A DNA stretch of 64,000 nucleotides from Paracoccaceae bacterium. GTDB taxonomy: Bacteria; Pseudomonadota; Alphaproteobacteria; Rhodobacterales; Rhodobacteraceae. The stretch is from positions 17,101-81,100 of the forward strand of contig JANQPC010000108.1 of NCBI GenBank assembly GCA_028285485.1, in the 5' to 3' direction. A program made the translations under genes and the position numbers. The notes below the pieces were generated by a model that searched no databases, was not told where the DNA came from, and worked only from the letters and a program-made list of their open reading frames with translations. Shown one piece after another: positions 60,858-64,000 of this stretch; the stretch's first letter is position 1, and each line of letters opens with the position of its first letter.

Positions 60858-61975
60858 GCCACGGCACATCGCTGTTTCTTTACGGTACGTTGCTTCACGG
60901 CCCGCTGCTGGAAACGGTGGTTGGGCGGCCCGTGCAGGCCCGGCCTGCGCACCTTGCCGATCACAGCGTGCGGGCGGTCCGGGCCGAGCCCTTTCCGATG
61001 ATCGTGCGCGATCCCGGCGCGGCGGCGGACGGGGTTCTGCTTGAGGGGCTTTCGCCTGAAGATCTCGCGCGGCTCGATTTCTACGAGGGCGCCTATGGCT
61101 TTACCCTCAGCGAAGTGCAGGTGGCGGCGGGCGCGGGGGCCGAAAAGGCGCAGGTCTATTTCCCGAACGCGGGCGCCTGGCAGGCGGATGGCCCGTGGGA
61201 TCTTGCGGCCTGGGTTGCGGATTGGGGCGCCGTGACGGCCAAGGCTGCGGTTGAGTTTATGGCGCTTCATGGCGGCCACACGCCCGAAGAGGCTGCGCGC
61301 GCCTATCCGCAGATCATGATGCGCGCGCAATCCGCGCTGCGGGCCGAGGCGATGCCCGCCCCGGCGACCCTGCGCAATCCCGCTAAAGGCTCAACCATCG
61401 AAATCGCCACGCGGCGGCGCCCCCATGTGGGCTATTTCGCCGTCAGCCGCGACGATCTGCGCTTCCCGCGTTTTGACGGCACGATGAGCGAAACGGTCAC
61501 ACGCGAGGCGTTCCTGATGCCCGATGCGGTGACGGTGCTGCCCTATGATCCGAAGCGCGACCGCGTTCTGATCATCGAACAGTACCGCTACGGCATGCAT
61601 ATGCGCGGCGATCCCAGGCCCTGGTCGCTTGAACCTATCGCCGGGCGCATCGATCCCGGCGAAAGCCCCGAGGAAACCGCTCACCGGGAGACGGCAGAGG
61701 AGGCGGGGATCACGCTCAGCGCGCTGCATTCGATCGGCCGCCACTATCCCTCGCCCGGTGCGGTATCGGAATTTCTGCACAGTTTCGTCGGCCTTGCGGA
61801 TCTGCCCGACGATGCCAGCCGCATCGGCGGGCTTTTGAGCGAACAAGAGGATATCCGCGCCCATGTGCTGCCCTTCGAACGCCTGATGGAACTTGTTGCC
61901 ACGGGCGAAGCGGGCACATCGCCGCTTGTTCTGAGCGCCTATTGGCTGGCGCTGAACCGCGCGGGGCTGGGGTAG
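60854..61975 (+). CDS. trgB: TrgB-like fusion: gamma-glutamylcyclotransferase-like domain plus NUDIX hydrolase
   Basis: A 373-residue two-domain protein. The N-terminal part (1-150) starts FLYGTLLHGPLLETVVG and has LEGLSPEDLARLDFYEGAYG, typical of gamma-glutamylcyclotransferase-like folds. The second half carries the NUDIX box GESPEETAHRETAEEAGI, preceded by WSLEPIAGRID, close to ADP-ribose pyrophosphatases. This is the known TrgB composition. Overlaps trgA by 4 bp. It may clean up nucleotide or glutathione-derived damage products under stress; that is inference. Confidence 0.88.
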   Translation: MSHGTSLFLYGTLLHGPLLETVVGRPVQARPAHLADHSVRAVRAEPFPMIVRDPGAAADGVLLEGLSPEDLARLDFYEGAYGFTLSEVQVAAGAGAEKAQVYFPNAGAWQADGPWDLAAWVADWGAVTAKAAVEFMALHGGHTPEEAARAYPQIMMRAQSALRAEAMPAPATLRNPAKGSTIEIATRRRPHVGYFAVSRDDLRFPRFDGTMSETVTREAFLMPDAVTVLPYDPKRDRVLIIEQYRYGMHMRGDPRPWSLEPIAGRIDPGESPEETAHRETAEEAGITLSALHSIGRHYPSPGAVSEFLHSFVGLADLPDDASRIGGLLSEQEDIRAHVLPFERLMELVATGEAGTSPLVLSAYWLALNRAGLG

Positions 61976-62081
61976 GCAGGCACATGGCGGCAGGCGCGGA
62001 TGACCGCCCGATCCGATGCCTTTCACTCCCCGCCGGTTTTGCTCTACACAAGTCCCGTTCCGCCGAAAGGGAGGCCGCGCC

Positions 62082-63119
62082 TTGACGATCCACAAAAACA
62101 TGGCCGAGGCCGTGGGAAACACGCCGCTCATCCGGCTTAACGCTGCGTCCGAAGCTACGGGGTGCGACATCCTCGGCAAGGCCGAGTTTCTCAATCCCGG
62201 CCAATCGGTGAAAGACCGCGCCGCGCTCTACATCATCCGTGCCGCCATCGCCAACGGCACGCTGCGCCCCGGCGGCACTATCGTGGAAGGCACCGCGGGC
62301 AATACAGGCATCGGCCTTGCGCTTGTGGGCGCCTCCATGGGCTTTCGCACTGTCATCGTGATGCCGGAAACCCAGAGCCAGGAGAAAAAGGATATGCTCC
62401 GGCTCTGCGGCGCCGAGCTCGTGCTCGTACCCGCCGTGCCCTACAAGAACCCCAACAACTACGTGCGGTATTCGGGCCGCCTCGCCGCGCGGCTGGCCGA
62501 GACCGAGCCCAATGGCGCGATCTGGGCCAATCAGTTTGACAATACGGCCAATCGCCAGGCCCATCTCGAAGGCACGGGGCCTGAGATCTGGCAACAAACC
62601 GGCGGGCGGGTGGACGGCTTTGCCTGCGCGGTGGGCTCCGGCGGCACGATCTCGGGCGTTGGCATGGCGCTTCAGCCCAAGGGCGTGAAGATTGCACTGG
62701 CCGATCCCGAGGGATCGGCGATCCATTCCTTCTACGCCACCGGCGCCTTCAAGGCCGAAGGCGGCTCGATCACCGAAGGGATCGGGCAGGGGCGCGAGAC
62801 GGAAAACCTCAAGGGCTTCAAACCCGATTTCAGCTACAAGATCTCAGATCACGAAGCGCTGCCGATCGTGTTTGATCTCTTGGAGCATGAAGGGCTCTGC
62901 CTGGGCGGTTCTTCGGGCATCAATATCGCCGGCGCCATGCATCTTGCGCGCGAACTGGGGCCGGGCAAGACGATCGTCACCATCCTTTGCGATTACGGCA
63001 ACCGCTACCAATCGAAGCTCTTTAACCCCGCCTTCTTGCGCGAAAAGGGCCTGCCCGTGCCGGGCTGGATGGAGGGCGAGGGGCGGATCGTGCCAAGCGT
63101 TTTCGAGGATGTCGCGTGA
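62082..63119 (+). CDS. cysK: cysteine synthase A (O-acetylserine sulfhydrylase)
   Basis: A 345-residue PLP enzyme that makes cysteine from O-acetylserine and sulfide. NTPLIRLNAAS, the PLP Lys in GQSVKDRAA, EGTAGNTGIGLALVGASMG and GGSSGINIAGAMHL are clear. Translation most likely starts at a TTG (62082), with AAGGGAG 8 bp upstream, giving LTIHKNMAEAVGN; the ATG at 62100 is the alternative. The protein is longer than E. coli CysK. Together with trgA and trgB it forms the Rhodobacter tellurite locus, consistent with thiol-dependent detoxification. It overlaps alaX by 4 bp. Confidence 0.92.
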   Translation: MTIHKNMAEAVGNTPLIRLNAASEATGCDILGKAEFLNPGQSVKDRAALYIIRAAIANGTLRPGGTIVEGTAGNTGIGLALVGASMGFRTVIVMPETQSQEKKDMLRLCGAELVLVPAVPYKNPNNYVRYSGRLAARLAETEPNGAIWANQFDNTANRQAHLEGTGPEIWQQTGGRVDGFACAVGSGGTISGVGMALQPKGVKIALADPEGSAIHSFYATGAFKAEGGSITEGIGQGRETENLKGFKPDFSYKISDHEALPIVFDLLEHEGLCLGGSSGINIAGAMHLARELGPGKTIVTILCDYGNRYQSKLFNPAFLREKGLPVPGWMEGEGRIVPSVFEDVA

Positions 63120-63832
63120 CAACGCCGCTGTTTCGCGACGTTCCCTATACGCGCGAGGCGCGCGCGCGGGTTGCCGCGCTCACACCCGAGGGCGGGATCA
63201 TTCCCGACGCCACGATCTTCTACCCCACGGGCGGCGGCCAGCCCGGCGATAGCGGGCGCATCGCCTGGGAGGGTGGCGCGGCTGAGATCGCGACAACGGT
63301 GAAGGGCGATGGCGCGGCCATCGTGCTGGTGCCCGCCGAAGGGGCAGCGCGCCCGCCCGTTGGCGCCGAGATCACGCAAACGATCGACTGGAACCGCCGC
63401 GAAAGCCACATGCGTGTGCATACCGCGCTGCATCTTCTTTCCGTCATCATCCCCCTGCCTGTCACCGGCGGGTCGATCAGCGCGGGCAAGGGGCGGCTTG
63501 ATTTCGATATGCCGGAGGCACCGCAGGATAAGGCGGCGCTTGAGGTCGAACTCAACGCACTTGCCGCCCGCGATCTGCCCGTTGGTGAAGAGTGGATTAC
63601 CGAGGCCGATCTTGATGCCAATCCGGGTCTCGTGAAAACCCTCTCTGTTCAGCCCCCTCGGGGCGCCGGGCGGATCCGACTGATCCGCATCGGGGCAGGG
63701 GGTGCGACGGTTGATTTGCAGCCCTGCGGCGGCACCCATGTGGCGCGTACCGGCGAGATCGGGGCGCTGCGGCTTGGCAAGATCGAAAAGAAGGGCGCGC
63801 GCAACCGGCGCGTCTATCTTCACCTCGCTTGA
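63116..63832 (+). CDS. AlaX-type alanyl-tRNA editing protein
   Basis: A 238-residue protein equivalent to the editing domain of alanyl-tRNA synthetase. It hydrolyses Ser (or Gly) wrongly attached to tRNA-Ala. Zinc ligands are the HTALH motif (in MRVHTALHLL) and the later CGGTHVARTGEIG. The GTG start overlaps the cysK stop by 4 bp. The length is in the range of AlaX-M. Cytoplasmic. It lies 93 bp before a tRNA-Ser gene. Confidence 0.88.
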   Translation: MTTPLFRDVPYTREARARVAALTPEGGIIPDATIFYPTGGGQPGDSGRIAWEGGAAEIATTVKGDGAAIVLVPAEGAARPPVGAEITQTIDWNRRESHMRVHTALHLLSVIIPLPVTGGSISAGKGRLDFDMPEAPQDKAALEVELNALAARDLPVGEEWITEADLDANPGLVKTLSVQPPRGAGRIRLIRIGAGGATVDLQPCGGTHVARTGEIGALRLGKIEKKGARNRRVYLHLA

Positions 63833-63925
63833 TGCGCCCGCGGAAGGCTGCGGCGCCTAAGGCACACCCGCACCGCGCGATAGGGCTTGCGAGCGCCCCG
63901 CCCGCCGCGCTAGACGGGCGGGCAC

Positions 63926-64000
63926 GGAGAGGTGGCCGAGTGGTCGAAGGCGCACGCCTGGAACGCGTGTAGGCGGGAAACCGTCTCCAGGGTTCGAATC
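63926..64000 (+). tRNA. tRNA-Ser(GGA), 5' part
   Basis: The first 75 nt of a class II tRNA. Acceptor 5' strand GGAGAGG, D-arm GGCCGAGTGGTCGAAGGC, anticodon stem-loop with CTGGAAC and anticodon GGA at 63960-63962, a long variable arm, and the start of the T-loop GGTTCGAATC at the window end. The 3' acceptor strand is outside the window. tRNA-Ser genes are common integration sites. Confidence 0.93.

Overview
The window looks like a chromosome segment of an alphaproteobacterium of the Rhodobacteraceae (Rhodobacter/roseobacter type). The DNA is GC-rich, genes are tightly packed with many ATGA and GTGA overlaps, and several blocks have the gene order known from that group: aglR/aglEFGAK, trgA-trgB-cysK, an acuI-type acrylyl-CoA reductase, and a photolyase next to a cyclopropane-fatty-acyl synthase-type methyltransferase. 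This taxonomic call is an inference from gene content and was not tested by alignment.

Layout. 1-6.3 kb: tail of an unknown gene, a sulfotransferase, a protein of unknown function, a sulfatase-like hydrolase, a TPR protein and a GT39-type membrane glycosyltransferase. 6.3-10.7 kb: a TTC38-like TPR protein, then a run of overlapping genes for a leaderless BtuF-like binding protein and ExbB-ExbD-ExbD-TonB, i.e. an energised outer-membrane uptake module. 10.8-12.4 kb: an FMN/Fe-S glutamate-synthase-like enzyme. 12.5-21.8 kb: a chemotaxis locus. A plus-strand arm (a frameshifted HAMP/PAS sensor, cheB, cheD) converges with a minus-strand arm (STAS, cheY, cheA, cheW, cheR, cheY, unknown). The gap between the arms holds an 84-bp tandem repeat and an IS256-type transposase remnant.

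21.9-32 kb: an alpha-glucoside utilisation regulon. Glucokinase, a GH1 beta-glucosidase and a LacI-type regulator lie on the minus strand, divergent from a binding protein, two permeases, a GH13 alpha-glucosidase and an ATPase (aglEFGAK). Two matching LacI-type operators sit in the divergent promoter region.

32-41.3 kb: the most unusual block, an apparent eight-gene minus-strand operon. It encodes a Ser/Thr protein kinase, an FHA-domain protein, a PP2C phosphatase, a degenerate GTPase-like protein, a dynamin-like GTPase, a small dynamin-type GTPase with a Pro-rich tail, a roadblock/LC7-like protein and an unknown protein. No secretion or flagellar genes accompany it. I read it as a phospho-regulated, membrane-acting GTPase system that I do not recognise as described.

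41.9-53.3 kb: a GT2 plus a polytopic glycosyltransferase, a membrane-anchored retropepsin-like protease, MarC, an HExxH lipoprotein, a BrnT/BrnA toxin-antitoxin pair whose toxin gene carries an in-frame amber stop, a low-GC gene of unknown function, parE, ppk2, a MATE exporter and a small membrane protein. 53.4-64 kb: an orphan polyamine-type binding protein, DinB, an AcuI-type reductase, a class-V aminotransferase fold enzyme, photolyase, a CFA-type methyltransferase, trgA-trgB-cysK, an AlaX-type editing protein and the 5' part of a tRNA-Ser(GGA). No CRISPR array, rRNA, intact insertion sequence or prophage was seen.
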